DNA from: Rubrivivax benzoatilyticus JA2 = ATCC BAA-35
Lineage (GTDB): Bacteria; Pseudomonadota; Gammaproteobacteria; Burkholderiales; Burkholderiaceae_C
Direction of reading: 5' to 3'
NCBI RefSeq assembly: GCF_000190375.1
Contig: NZ_AEWG01000128.1
Span: forward strand, 1 to 35,911
DNA length: 35,911 nucleotides
The position numbers were made by a program, and so were the translations under genes. The notes under the pieces are model-generated. The model had not been told where the DNA came from. It worked only from the letters and a program-made list of their open reading frames with translations, and made no database searches. Shown here in pieces: positions 8,503-19,682 of this stretch; within the stretch, counting starts at the first letter, position 1, and the number at the start of each line of letters is the position of its first letter.

Positions 8503-9491
8503 GCGGACTCGGCGACCGCGGGCTGCCCGCGGGTCTTCCACAGCGACACCAGCACGCCGCCGGCGATCAGGCCGAAGGTCACGCTCAGCGAGATCACCGC
8601 CGGGACCTTGCCGATGATGCCCACCAGGAAGATCTTGCTGCCGATGAAGACCAGCACCAGGGCCAGCGCGTACTTCAGGTACTTGAAGCGGTGGATCATC
8701 GCCGCCAGCGCGAAGTACAGCGCCCGCAGGCCCAGGATGGCGAAGATGTTGCTGGTGTAGACGATGAAGGGGTCGGTGGTGATGGCGAAGATCGCCGGCA
8801 CCGAGTCGACCGCGAAGATCAGGTCGACGAACTCCACCAGCACCAGGGCCAGGAACAGGGGCGTCGCGAAACGTTCCAGCCGGCCCGTCGCGGGGTCGGT
8901 CTCGCGCACCCAGAAGGCGTTGCCACGCAGCCCGTCGGTCACGCGCATGTGCCGCTTCAGGAACTTCAGCAGCGGGTTGTTCGCGATGTCCGGCATGTGG
9001 TCGGCGATGACCCACATCTTGATGCCGGTGAAGATCAGGAAGGCGCCGAACAGGTACAGCACCCAGCTGAACTGGCTGACCAGCGTCGCCCCCAGGCCGA
9101 TCATGATCGCGCGCAGCACGATCACGCCCAGGATGCCCCAGAACAGCACCCGGTGCTGGTACTGCCGCGGGATGGCGAAGAAGGTGAAGATCAGCGCGAT
9201 GACGAAGACGTTGTCCATCGACAGCGACTTCTCGATCATGAAGCCGGTGTAGTAGTCCATCCCGCTCTGCGCACCCAGGTACCACCAGACCCAGGCGCCG
9301 AAGAGCAGCGCCACGCCGATGTAGCCGGCGGACAGCAGCAGGCTCTCGCGCACGCCGATCTCGTGGTCGTCCTTGTGCAGGACGCCGAGATCGAACGCCA
9401 GCAGCGCGATGACGATGCCGACGAAGGCGAGCCAGACCCACGCGGGCTTGCCCATGAAGTCGGCGGTGACGAAAGGAAGCAGGACGTCCAT
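8499..9491 (-). CDS. TerC/Alx family integral membrane protein
   Basis: This 330-residue protein is close to the usual TerC/Alx length. It has about nine hydrophobic helices and the two conserved acidic membrane motifs of the family, 'EKSLSMDNVFVIALIFT' at about 86-102 and 'FVDLIFAVDSVPAIFAIT' at about 205-222. The 'NPLLKFLKRHMRVTDG' cytoplasmic linker is also typical. Members are tied to tellurite resistance, pH response and, more recently, manganese export; which applies here cannot be read from sequence. The gene is followed by exoD (4-base overlap) and lies 51 bp downstream of a small membrane-protein gene. No yybP-ykoY-type riboswitch leader is apparent in that short gap. Confidence 0.92.
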   Translation of the reverse strand: MDVLLPFVTADFMGKPAWVWLAFVGIVIALLAFDLGVLHKDDHEIGVRESLLLSAGYIGVALLFGAWVWWYLGAQSGMDYYTGFMIEKSLSMDNVFVIALIFTFFAIPRQYQHRVLFWGILGVIVLRAIMIGLGATLVSQFSWVLYLFGAFLIFTGIKMWVIADHMPDIANNPLLKFLKRHMRVTDGLRGNAFWVRETDPATGRLERFATPLFLALVLVEFVDLIFAVDSVPAIFAITTDPFIVYTSNIFAILGLRALYFALAAMIHRFKYLKYALALVLVFIGSKIFLVGIIGKVPAVISLSVTFGLIAGGVLVSLWKTRGQPAVAESA

Positions 9492-9542
9492 GGCGGATTG
9501 ATTCGAGTGGATGCTGCCGAGGCGAGCGTGGCGCCTGCGTGA

Positions 9543-9962
9543 TCAGCGCGACACCAGCGAAGGCCCGCCGCTCGGGCCGTTGCCGCCGCGGCTGCGGCGC
9601 TGCCAGAGCGTGATGAGCAGGTGCAGCCCGGCGCCCAGAAGCAGCAGGAGAACGCCGCCGAAGGCCCAGGTCACCCAGGCCAAGACGGTCAGCCCGCCCG
9701 CCAGGGCAGGCGCAGCCTGCAGCAGGCTGTCGACCAGCGGCCCGAGCCCCGCCAGCATCTGGGTCAGCGCCTGCACCGTCTCCGACGGCAGCCACGCGGC
9801 CAGCCAGTCCGGCAAGGCGATGGTGCCGACGCCCGAGGCGACACCGGAGAGCTCCCCCGCGTTGGAGACGGACCAGACGGCGACGGCGTGCAACGCCCAG
9901 GCCGCCAGGGACCACAGCGCCAGCAGCGAGGCGACGGCAAACCAACTGAGAACGTGGAACAT
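9543..9962 (-). CDS. Hypothetical small membrane protein
   Basis: I do not recognise this protein. From ATG 9962 it has 139 residues with a hydrophobic N-terminal segment ('FAVASLLALWSLAAWALHAVA', about 7-27), an amphipathic middle ('LPDWLAAWLPSETVQALTQML') and a second membrane segment near the C-terminus ('LAWVTWAFGGVLLLLLGAGL'), then a basic Gly/Ser-rich tail. A longer frame begins with TTG at 10013, but it would run into the intergenic regulatory region, so the ATG is preferred even though no clear Shine-Dalgarno sequence precedes it. It is upstream of the TerC and ExoD genes on the same strand and divergent from an NhaR-type regulator, which may control all three. Confidence 0.6.
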   Translation of the reverse strand: MFHVLSWFAVASLLALWSLAAWALHAVAVWSVSNAGELSGVASGVGTIALPDWLAAWLPSETVQALTQMLAGLGPLVDSLLQAAPALAGGLTVLAWVTWAFGGVLLLLLGAGLHLLITLWQRRSRGGNGPSGGPSLVSR

Positions 9963-10014
9963 GGCGGGCGGACGTTGGAGTGATCGGACGGCGGAAGTGT
10001 GGGGATGGTCCAAG

Positions 10015-10034
10015 TTCGAACAAACCAGAACGAA
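10015..10034. promoter_or_regulatory. Inverted repeat, candidate LysR-regulator binding site
   Basis: TTCG at 10015-10018 pairs with CGAA at 10031-10034 across a 12-base spacer, in the intergenic region between the NhaR-type regulator and the divergent membrane-protein/TerC/ExoD genes. LysR-type regulators commonly bind such interrupted dyads in the shared divergent promoter. A TATATT at 10042-10047 could be the -10 element for the regulator gene. Confidence 0.4.
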
Positions 10035-10072
10035 GCGAACCTATATTTCGGTTTTCCGGAATCGGAGGTCGC

Positions 10073-10954
10073 ATGCTGAACTACCGCCATCTGCACTACT
10101 TCTGGGTCGTCACCAAGGAAGGCGGCTTTGCCCGGGCCGCCGAGCGGCTGGACATGGCCGTGCAGACGATCAGCGCGCAGGTGCGCGAACTGGAGAAGGC
10201 CCTCGGCCATCAGCTGCTGAAGCCTGCGGGACGCGGTGTGGCGCTCACCGAAGCCGGCCAGGCCGCCTTCGCCCGCGCCGAGGAGATCTTCCAGCTGGGC
10301 CAGGGCATTCCCGACGAGGTGCGAGAGGCGGCCAGCGGCAAGGTGGCCCGGCTGACGGTGGGGCTGTCCGACGGGATCTCGAAGCTGGCCGCCCATGCGC
10401 TGCTCGAGCCCGTGCTGGGCACCGCCAACCTTCGGCTCGTATGCCACGAAGGCGAGATCGAGCAGCTGCTCGGCGAACTGGCGCTCCATCACCTGGATGT
10501 GGTGTTCGCCGGGCAGGCGGCACCGCGCAACCCGAACCTGCGCCTGACCAGCGAGAAGCTCGTCGATTCGACCGTCGAGTGGTACGGACCGGCGAAGCTG
10601 GTCGGCAGGACCGAGCGCGAGCGCTTTCCGCACAGCCTCAACGACCTGCCCGTGCTCCTGCCGACGGGGCATTCGGCGCTGCGCACGATGCTGGACCACT
10701 GGTTCGAGACGCAGGGGCTGCGGCCGCGCATCGTCGGCGAGTTCGAGGACAGCGCGCTGCTGGCGGTCTTCGCCGCTCGCGGCCTGGGCGTGTTCCCGGT
10801 CAGCCGGCTCGGTGCGGACGACGTCGGCCTGCTGCGCGGTCTTCGCCCGCTGGGCCGCAGCGACGGCGTGAAGGAGGAGATCCACGCCATCCGCTCGCGC
10901 CGCGGCCAGCACCACCCTCTGGTGATGCAGGTGCTGGCCGCGGCTCGCTCTTGA
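10073..10954 (+). CDS. nhaR: LysR-type transcriptional regulator, NhaR-like
   Basis: This is a 293-residue LysR-type regulator. The N-terminal winged HTH reads 'MLNYRHLHYFWVVTKEGGFA', then 'AERLDMAVQTISAQVRELEK' (about 21-45). The opening 'LNYxHLxYFWxVAxEG' pattern is characteristic of NhaR-type activators. The effector domain follows from about residue 90 ('LTVGLSDGISKLAAHALLEP', later 'ALLAVFAARGLGVFPVSRL'). A GGAGG Shine-Dalgarno sequence at 10064-10068 supports the ATG. In enteric bacteria NhaR activates Na+/H+ antiporter genes; here no antiporter is adjacent, and the divergent TerC/ExoD genes are the natural candidate targets. Confidence 0.85.
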   Translation: MLNYRHLHYFWVVTKEGGFARAAERLDMAVQTISAQVRELEKALGHQLLKPAGRGVALTEAGQAAFARAEEIFQLGQGIPDEVREAASGKVARLTVGLSDGISKLAAHALLEPVLGTANLRLVCHEGEIEQLLGELALHHLDVVFAGQAAPRNPNLRLTSEKLVDSTVEWYGPAKLVGRTERERFPHSLNDLPVLLPTGHSALRTMLDHWFETQGLRPRIVGEFEDSALLAVFAARGLGVFPVSRLGADDVGLLRGLRPLGRSDGVKEEIHAIRSRRGQHHPLVMQVLAAARS

Positions 10955-10961
10955 ACCCGTG

Positions 10962-10979
10962 CTGATCGGACCGGATCAG
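10962..10979. terminator. Small hairpin between convergent nhaR and terB-like genes
   Basis: CTGATC (10962-10967) pairs with GATCAG (10974-10979) over a 6-base loop in the 21-bp convergent gap, partly covering the terB-like stop codon. It may serve both transcripts. The stem is short and has no T-tract. Confidence 0.3.
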
Positions 10980-11410
10980 GCCGCTTCGCGCTGGGCCGGG
11001 TTCGAGGAGCCCGGCCCCTCCCCATCGAGCAGCTTCCAATGGCGGCGCGCGGCCTCGACCACCATGGACTCCCCGTCGGCCAGGTGGCCGTCGGCCCGCG
11101 CCGCGGCCAGGGACAGGCGCAGCACCGTCCTCTGCAGCATCGGGTCCGAAATCTCGGCCATCAACGACGCCAAGGCGCTGTCGTCGACGTTGCCCATCAG
11201 CGACCCCGTCTCGTACCCGCCCGCCAGCAGTTCTTCGCACAAGGTGTGAACGATGTGCGGCAGGAGCTGGGGCTCCAGCCCGAGTTCGCTCTCCGCGCCC
11301 AAGCGCTTGAGGATGTCGAACTCGGAACTGCACACGTGGCCGTCGGAGATGAGCACCAGCGCGACGATGCGCGCCGCGGCTTCGGGGCTGTTGTGGGGGT
11401 AGCTGCGCAC
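10976..11410 (-). CDS. TerB-like tellurite-resistance-domain protein
   Basis: This 144-residue, mostly helical cytoplasmic protein resembles TerB/DjlA-like domains. It has 'AARIVALVLISDGHVCSSEF' near residues 10-29, 'LMAEISDPMLQRTVLRLSLA' in the middle and 'AARADGHLADGESMVVEAA' at about 105-123. The two 'ADGH/SDGH' acidic motifs followed by helices are the TerB signature. The GTG at 11408-11410 is chosen because GGAGA lies just upstream and similarity starts there; the longer frame to 11632 has no family resemblance. TerB family proteins are often metal-binding and membrane-associated with TerC. Here terC is 1.5 kb away, which hints at a shared stress function. Confidence 0.7.
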   Translation of the reverse strand: MRSYPHNSPEAAARIVALVLISDGHVCSSEFDILKRLGAESELGLEPQLLPHIVHTLCEELLAGGYETGSLMGNVDDSALASLMAEISDPMLQRTVLRLSLAAARADGHLADGESMVVEAARRHWKLLDGEGPGSSNPAQREAA

Positions 11411-11654
11411 GGCAAGTCTCCGTTGAGATGGTCCTGTCCGGGTTGTCGATCGGGCTTCCGGACTCAATCGTCCCGACCGAGACTGCGCCGGCCCGGCACG
11501 AGGGCGACAAGAGGCAGGAAGAGCTTCACGGCGGGTGACTCCGGGAGTGATGGCAGAGAGGAATGTGCGCCCGCCGAAACTTCGAAAGAAGCAACGATTC
11601 AGGAGCTTCAACTCAGGGAAAAACGAACCCAACCGACCATGGAGCCAGGTGTTG

Positions 11655-12173
11655 TCAGGGTGTATCCCGGGTCAACCGCTCTGCGAACGAAATGCCGATG
11701 GCGGAAAGCACGAACATGAAGTGGATGACCGCCACCAGCGTCACGACCTGGATGTTCTCCAGGCTCAGATCGCCACTCAGGTACGTCTTCAAGGCATGCA
11801 CGCCGGATATCGAGATGATGGCGAACGCGAGCTTCAGCTTGAGGTTGTACGTGTTGACGTGGTCCAGCCAGTCGGGCTTCTTCATGTCCTTGGTGTCGAA
11901 GTGCCCCGTGGTCACGAACAGCGACACGCCGGCGAGCGCCACCACCCAAACCAGCTGCGCCACCATCGTCATGTCCACCAGTTCGAGCACCTTGATGATC
12001 AGGTCGATCTTCTCGAGCTCTCCGAACAGCAAGGTGCTCATGAGCTTGTAGGTCTCGAGCAAGAACTTGCCCAGGACGCCCAGGATGATGGTGACCAGGC
12101 CGGCGTAGAAGAACAGCATGGTGAACCGCATGCCGTAGAGCAGCGAGCCGACGGCCGAGAGCACTTTTTCCAT
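11655..12173 (-). CDS. YqhA/UPF0114 family membrane protein
   Basis: This 172-residue protein has four predicted membrane helices: 'FTMLFFYAGLVTIILGVLGKF' at about 17-37, 'MVAQLVWVVALAGVSLFVTT' near 70-89, 'LKLAFAIISISGVHALKTYL' near 113-132, and 'VVTLVAVIHFMFVLSAIGIS' near 143-162. The 'LLFGELEKIDLIIKVLELVD' cytoplasmic stretch and overall length match UPF0114 (E. coli YqhA). The family function is unknown. It stands alone on the minus strand, 244 bp from the TerB-like start, and its own upstream side is the gene-poor region. Confidence 0.85.
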   Translation of the reverse strand: MEKVLSAVGSLLYGMRFTMLFFYAGLVTIILGVLGKFLLETYKLMSTLLFGELEKIDLIIKVLELVDMTMVAQLVWVVALAGVSLFVTTGHFDTKDMKKPDWLDHVNTYNLKLKLAFAIISISGVHALKTYLSGDLSLENIQVVTLVAVIHFMFVLSAIGISFAERLTRDTP

Positions 12174-12280
12174 GGTTGGATACCTTGAGACCCAGCGGAG
12201 GGTGACGTCGAACAGCGGGCCTGCCGCAGTTCTCCGGGCCAGGACGGCCGGCCGGCAGAGACAGGCTGCGGCAGACGATC

Positions 12281-12514
12281 TCAGTCGTGGCGCGGCAGAT
12301 CGCCGAGGCCGGTGTGCTCACCCTCCTTGCGATCGACGTCCGGGGCGGCGTGCAGCGCGAGCCGGCGCGCCCCGCCGGCCGATACGGCCGGTGGCCGCCG
12401 GAAGACGCGGACGCCACCATTCAGCAGCTTCGCCGAGCCGGGCGGACCGGACCGAACCCGGGAGTCCGTGGCGAACTCCGTTCGGACGGCATTGGCGGGT
12501 CGAGTGTTGGGCAT
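12281..12514 (-). CDS. Possible small hypothetical protein
   Basis: An open frame of 77 codons begins with ATG 12514, preceded by a good GGAGAA Shine-Dalgarno sequence 7-8 bases upstream, and ends at TGA 12281-12283. The product is basic and Pro/Gly/Arg-rich, with an acidic C-terminus (DRKEGEHTGLGDLPRHD), and has no membrane segment or recognisable domain. An AT-richer stretch upstream (about 12610-12670) could hold its promoter. In DNA this GC-rich, chance frames of this size are common, so it rests mainly on the ribosome-binding site. Confidence 0.3.
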   Translation of the reverse strand: MPNTRPANAVRTEFATDSRVRSGPPGSAKLLNGGVRVFRRPPAVSAGGARRLALHAAPDVDRKEGEHTGLGDLPRHD

Positions 12515-13012
12515 CCGGTGCTTCTCCAAAAGATGGCGTTCCGAAGGGCTCTCGTCCTGCAACGCGAGCCGGGTGACGCCAACGAAGCCCGAAGTCTGCG
12601 GCCGAATGCCGGTTCAACGTTCAGGTTTAGCCGATGTTCTCGTTCTTGAAATTCTGATTTTCCAGAACCTTCCGGCACCCGGCTGTTTCTCTGCCCCGCA
12701 AGCGATGGAACTCCGCACGCAAGTGCCGGCCTGGCGGTGGCCACGACGGTGGGCGACGAGCCGGCCAGCCTCGCCGGACGCGCATGGCGGCGCGTGTCCG
12801 AAGCCTGGGTGCGCGAAGCCGGGTTCTGAGCGCGCGCCAAGCCCACCCCGGTCGAGGCGCGACGCGCCAGCCCAGCGGCGACGCCGCGCGGCGTCCCGGC
12901 GCCTCGACCGCCTTGATGCGCCCGCCAGCGCCGAGCGCCCGGGCAAGCCGAGTCCTCGCCAGTGAGGTGCGGCGGTCAGCCCCGCACACGTCCGGGAACG
13001 CCTGCGGATCCT
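12515..13012. other. Gene-poor intergenic region
   Basis: I see no convincing gene on either strand. The stretch holds a lower-GC patch at about 12610-12670 (possible promoter region for the minus strand) and then GC-rich sequence with a long inverted repeat (12850-12909). The open frames here have composition and codon use typical of shadows. Confidence 0.5.
12850..12909. repeat. Long inverted repeat
   Basis: An 11-bp perfect inverted repeat (GGTCGAGGCGC at 12850-12860 with its complement at 12899-12909) encloses 38 bases of GC-rich sequence that can itself fold. It precedes the 81-bp tandem array and may be a diverged relative, but its spacing does not follow the 81-bp period. Confidence 0.5.
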
Positions 13013-13255
13013 CCCGGCTCACGTCCCGCGCGCTTGCAGGCGCGCGGGCCGTGATGAGGCAGGAAGACGTGCGCAGGCACGCAAGGCTCTGGCCGCGCAC
13101 CCCGGCCTTCGGGCTTGCAGGCCCGAAGGCAGTCACGAGGCGACAGGACGCGCGCAGGCGCGAATTCGGTTGACCACGCATCCCGGCCCTAGCGCTTGCA
13201 AGCGCTAGGGCAATGACGAGGCGTGAAGACGTGCGCAGGCACGTCTTCACGTCCG
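13013..13255. repeat. Three tandem 81-bp units, each with two hairpins (REP-like array)
   Basis: Two landmarks recur exactly every 81 bases. The loop TTGCAG/TTGCAA occurs at 13034, 13115 and 13196, and the loop GCAG at 13073, 13154 and 13235. Around the first loop the stems are 9, 10 and 9-12 bp with different sequences in each unit (CCCGCGCGC, GCCTTCGGGC, CCCTAGCGC), yet each is perfectly paired. Around the second loop the stems range from 5 bp in units 1 and 2 to 12-13 bp in unit 3. Linkers of the form 'gatgaggc' or 'gacgaggc' are shared. The array lies directly downstream of guaA. Preserved pairing with changed sequence suggests selection on DNA or RNA structure, as in REP/BIME elements. 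The unit boundaries given are arbitrary in phase. Confidence 0.78.
13222..13251 (-). terminator. Strong hairpin just downstream of guaA, candidate terminator
   Basis: This perfect 13-bp stem with a GCAG loop is the second hairpin of the third 81-bp unit, seven bases past the guaA stop codon. Its position suits transcript termination or 3'-end protection, but no T-run follows on the minus strand. Confidence 0.5.
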
Positions 13256-13257
13256 CG

Positions 13258-14862
<1,605 letters not shown>

Positions 14863-14941
14863 CGTCGGGCTCTGAAGCGAAGAAGGCCCGCCGCGCGCAC
14901 CGCGTCTGGCATGACGGGGCGGCGAGGCAGGCGGGAGTCGG

Positions 14942-17714
<2,773 letters not shown>

Positions 17715-17790
17715 GGTAGGAGTCGACACCCTCCGCCGGAGTCGCGCTTGCGTCAAATGCACGCGCCGCCGGGCGCACTACACTGCCCCG

Positions 17791-18288
17791 ATGCCGATCG
17801 CCCGTCCGTCCCCGCTGCTGCCGCTGGCCGTTGCCGCCTGCCTGCTCGCCCTGGCGGGCAGCGCGCAGGCGCAGTGGATCTGGCGTGACCGCAACGGCCA
17901 GATCACCGCCAGCGACCTGCCGCCGCCGCGCGAGGTGGCCGACAAGGACATCGTCCAGCGCCCGTCGAACGCCCGCCGCCCGCTGCCGCCGCCGGCGGCC
18001 GCCAGTGCCGCATCGGCACCGGCCGCGCCCCGGGTCGACCCGGTGCTCGAGCAGCGCCGCCGCGCCGCCGAGCAGGAGCAGCAGGCCAAGCTCAAGGCCG
18101 AGCAGGAGCGCGTCGCTCAGGCGCGCGCCGAGAACTGCCGCCGCGCCAAGGCCCAGCTCGCCGGGCTGCAGAGCGGCCAGCGCATCGCGCGGCTCAACGA
18201 GAAGGGCGAACGCGAGATCCTCGACGACAAGGGCCGCGCCGAGGAGTCGCGGCGCGCCGAGGGCATCATCGCCTCGGACTGCGAATGA
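17791..18288 (+). CDS. DUF4124 domain-containing periplasmic protein
   Basis: This 165-residue protein has a signal peptide (MPIARP, hydrophobic 'LAVAACLLALAGSAQAQ', cleavage likely after about residue 28). The DUF4124 motif 'WIWRDRNGQITASDLPPP' follows directly. A Pro/Ala linker (about 68-90) leads into a charged coiled-coil-like helix ('QRRRAAEQEQQAKLKAEQER') with a Cys in 'RAENCRRAKAQL', and the protein ends in '...ASDCE'. DUF4124 proteins are common in Beta- and Gammaproteobacteria and have no assigned activity. The gene is divergent from guaB in a conserved betaproteobacterial neighbourhood. Confidence 0.85.
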   Translation: MPIARPSPLLPLAVAACLLALAGSAQAQWIWRDRNGQITASDLPPPREVADKDIVQRPSNARRPLPPPAAASAASAPAAPRVDPVLEQRRRAAEQEQQAKLKAEQERVAQARAENCRRAKAQLAGLQSGQRIARLNEKGEREILDDKGRAEESRRAEGIIASDCE

Positions 18289-18295
18289 CGCGGCG

Positions 18296-18568
18296 TCAGC
18301 GCGTGCCGCGGTAACGCAGCCGGCGCGCTTCCTTCGGGTCCACCGTCAGCGGCCGGTACAGCTCGACACGGTCGCCGTCGCGCAGCACGGTCTGCGGCGG
18401 CTGCACGCGGCCCCAGATGCCGGCGTCCAGCGTCTCGGCCACGAGGCCGTGGCGTTCGGCCAGGCCGCTGGCGTGCAGCGCCTCGGCCAGCGTCGCGCCG
18501 TCGGCGAGTTCCAGCTCGACGCGGTCGACGGCGTGCGGCGCCGGGCAGTAGACGACTTCGACGCGCAT
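18296..18568 (-). CDS. rnfH: RnfH family protein (UPF0125, ubiquitin-like)
   Basis: This 90-residue protein is typical of RnfH/UPF0125 (also called RatB). It begins 'MRVEVVYCPAPHAVDRVELE', continues 'GATLAEALHASGL', and has the conserved 'DGDRVELYRPLTVDPKEARR' before the basic C-terminus. The fold is ubiquitin-like. ATG 18568 is chosen; a GTG immediately before it (18571) is equally possible. It lies 16 bases after ratA on the minus strand, the usual ratA-rnfH pairing. Its role is not settled, as the link to Rnf electron transport is by gene association in other bacteria. Confidence 0.88.
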   Translation of the reverse strand: MRVEVVYCPAPHAVDRVELELADGATLAEALHASGLAERHGLVAETLDAGIWGRVQPPQTVLRDGDRVELYRPLTVDPKEARRLRYRGTR

Positions 18569-18584
18569 CACGAACCGGGCGCGC

Positions 18585-19037
18585 TCAGCGTGCGCCGTAG
18601 ACCGATTCGGCGCGTTTGACGAAGCAGTCGACCAGCGTGTTGGCGACGCGGTCGAAGACCGGGCTGACCACCGCCTCCAGCGTCTTGCCGGCGAAGGCGT
18701 AGCGCAGGTCGAGCTCGACCTTGCAGGCCTGGGTCTCGCTGCCCGGCCGGCCGAGCGGGAGGAACTGCCAGGTGCCTTCGAGCAGCGAGAACGGCCCGTC
18801 GACGAGCTTCATCAGCACGCACTCGGGCGGCGTGTTCTCGTTGCGGGTGGTGAAGGCGTGCTTCACCCCCATGTAGTGCATGCCCAGGCGCGCGGTGACG
18901 CCGTCGTCGTGCGTCTCGAGCACGTCGGCGCGGTCACACCAGGGCAGGAACTGCGGGTAATGGGCGACGTCCGTCACCAGGTCGTACATCTCCCTCGGGG
19001 AGTACCACAGCAGGACCGACTTCTTCACGTGCTTCAT
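18585..19037 (-). CDS. ratA: RatA-type START/COQ10 domain protein
   Basis: This 150-residue protein of the polyketide-cyclase/COQ10 (START-like) superfamily has '[20 protein letters not shown]', '[12 protein letters not shown]', '[20 protein letters not shown]', '[10 protein letters not shown]', and the C-terminal amphipathic helix '[20 protein letters not shown]'. E. coli RatA was described as a toxin blocking 70S assembly, while the fold and mitochondrial homologues suggest lipid or ubiquinone binding; the true role here is open. It is divergent from smpB, as in most Beta- and Gammaproteobacteria, with rnfH downstream. Confidence 0.9.
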   Translation of the reverse strand: MKHVKKSVLLWYSPREMYDLVTDVAHYPQFLPWCDRADVLETHDDGVTARLGMHYMGVKHAFTTRNENTPPECVLMKLVDGPFSLLEGTWQFLPLGRPGSETQACKVELDLRYAFAGKTLEAVVSPVFDRVANTLVDCFVKRAESVYGAR

Positions 19038-19054
19038 ACAATGCTTCGATTGTA
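19037..19054. promoter_or_regulatory. Palindromic overlapping -10 elements for ratA and smpB
   Basis: TACAAT at 19037-19042 and its complement ATTGTA at 19049-19054 form a dyad around GCTTCG. On the plus strand TACAAT is a good -10 hexamer for smpB (ATG 19081). On the minus strand the second arm reads TACAAT and would place the ratA start site at or next to its ATG, giving a very short or absent leader. No clear -35 boxes are visible. Confidence 0.42.
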
Positions 19055-19080
19055 GGGGGCCACCCCTTCACGACGACTCC

Positions 19081-19548
19081 ATGGCCAACATTGCAGAAAA
19101 CCGCCGCGCCCGATTCGAGTACCACATCGAGGAGCAGTACGAAGCCGGCATCGTGCTGTCGGGCTGGGAGATCAAGGCCATCCGCGCCGGCCAGGTGCAG
19201 CTCACCGACGGCTACGTGCTGATCCGCGACGGCGAGCTGTTCCTCATCGGCTGCCGCATCAACGCGCTGCGTTCGGCGTCCACGCACGTGCTGCCCGAGC
19301 CCGACCGCACGAAGAAGCTGCTGATGAAGAAGGACGAGATCCGTCGTCTCGTCGGCAAGGTCGAGCAGAAGGGCTTCACCCTCGTGCCGCTGAACCTGCA
19401 CTACAAGGGCGGGCGCGTGAAGGCCGAGATCGCGCTGGCCAAGGGCAAGGCCCAGCACGACAAGCGCGACACCGAGAAGAAGCGCGACTGGGAACGCGAG
19501 AAGGGCCGGCTGATGCGGCACAAGGTGTCGGGGCCGGCGAAGGACTGA
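19081..19548 (+). CDS. smpB: SsrA-binding protein SmpB
   Basis: SmpB binds tmRNA and delivers it to stalled ribosomes for trans-translation. The 155 residues include '[20 protein letters not shown]' at the N-terminus, '[20 protein letters not shown]' at about 27-46, and '[20 protein letters not shown]' in the basic C-terminal tail, which becomes helical in the ribosomal A site. Length and motifs are standard. No tmRNA gene is seen in the window. A strong hairpin with a repeated arm follows 63 bases after the stop. Confidence 0.98.
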   Translation: MANIAENRRARFEYHIEEQYEAGIVLSGWEIKAIRAGQVQLTDGYVLIRDGELFLIGCRINALRSASTHVLPEPDRTKKLLMKKDEIRRLVGKVEQKGFTLVPLNLHYKGGRVKAEIALAKGKAQHDKRDTEKKRDWEREKGRLMRHKVSGPAKD

Positions 19549-19611
19549 GGCGGGACGTGGGCCGTCCGGTGGACGGTCCGCGCCAGCCGAAGGGGCGAGC
19601 CACCGCAAGAC

Positions 19612-19639
19612 GGGGTCAGGTCTTGCGAGACCTGACCCC
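19612..19639 (+). terminator. Hairpin downstream of smpB, candidate terminator
   Basis: A perfect 12-bp stem (GGGGTCAGGTCT with AGACCTGACCCC) closes a 4-base TGCG loop in the convergent gap between smpB and the metC-like gene. It can fold in either transcript. No T-run follows, so it may act as a 3'-end stabiliser or be a mobile palindromic element. Confidence 0.55.
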
Positions 19640-19666
19640 GGCCTTCGAGACCTGACCCCGGCCTTC
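19627..19666. repeat. Tandem duplication of a 20-bp unit overlapping the hairpin arm
   Basis: The 20-mer GAGACCTGACCCCGGCCTTC occurs twice in direct tandem (19627-19646 and 19647-19666). Each copy contains the right arm of the upstream hairpin, so either could pair with the single left arm at 19612-19623. Confidence 0.7.
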
Positions 19667-19682
19667 GGCGGCAGCGGGCCGC

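Noticed and set aside
7707..8760. Continuation of the PepSY frame antisense through exoD and into terC, giving an 850-residue protein
   Set aside because: After the G-run the residues lose membrane-protein character, while the +1 frame continues sensibly to a stop at 7838. The opposite strand carries clear ExoD and TerC genes.
11411..11632. N-terminal extension of the TerB-like protein
   Set aside because: The extra residues are basic and low-complexity, while a GTG with a good Shine-Dalgarno sequence marks the start of family similarity.
12627..13250. Minus-strand frame of about 207 codons with 27-residue repeats, starting 7 bases after guaA
   Set aside because: The repeats mirror the 81-bp hairpin units, whose stems vary while staying paired, so structure and not protein appears to be conserved. 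The rest of the frame is low-complexity Arg/Ala/Pro.
13013..13255. CRISPR array
   Set aside because: There are only three units. Each is built of two palindromes with no constant repeat alternating with unique spacers, and no cas genes are near.
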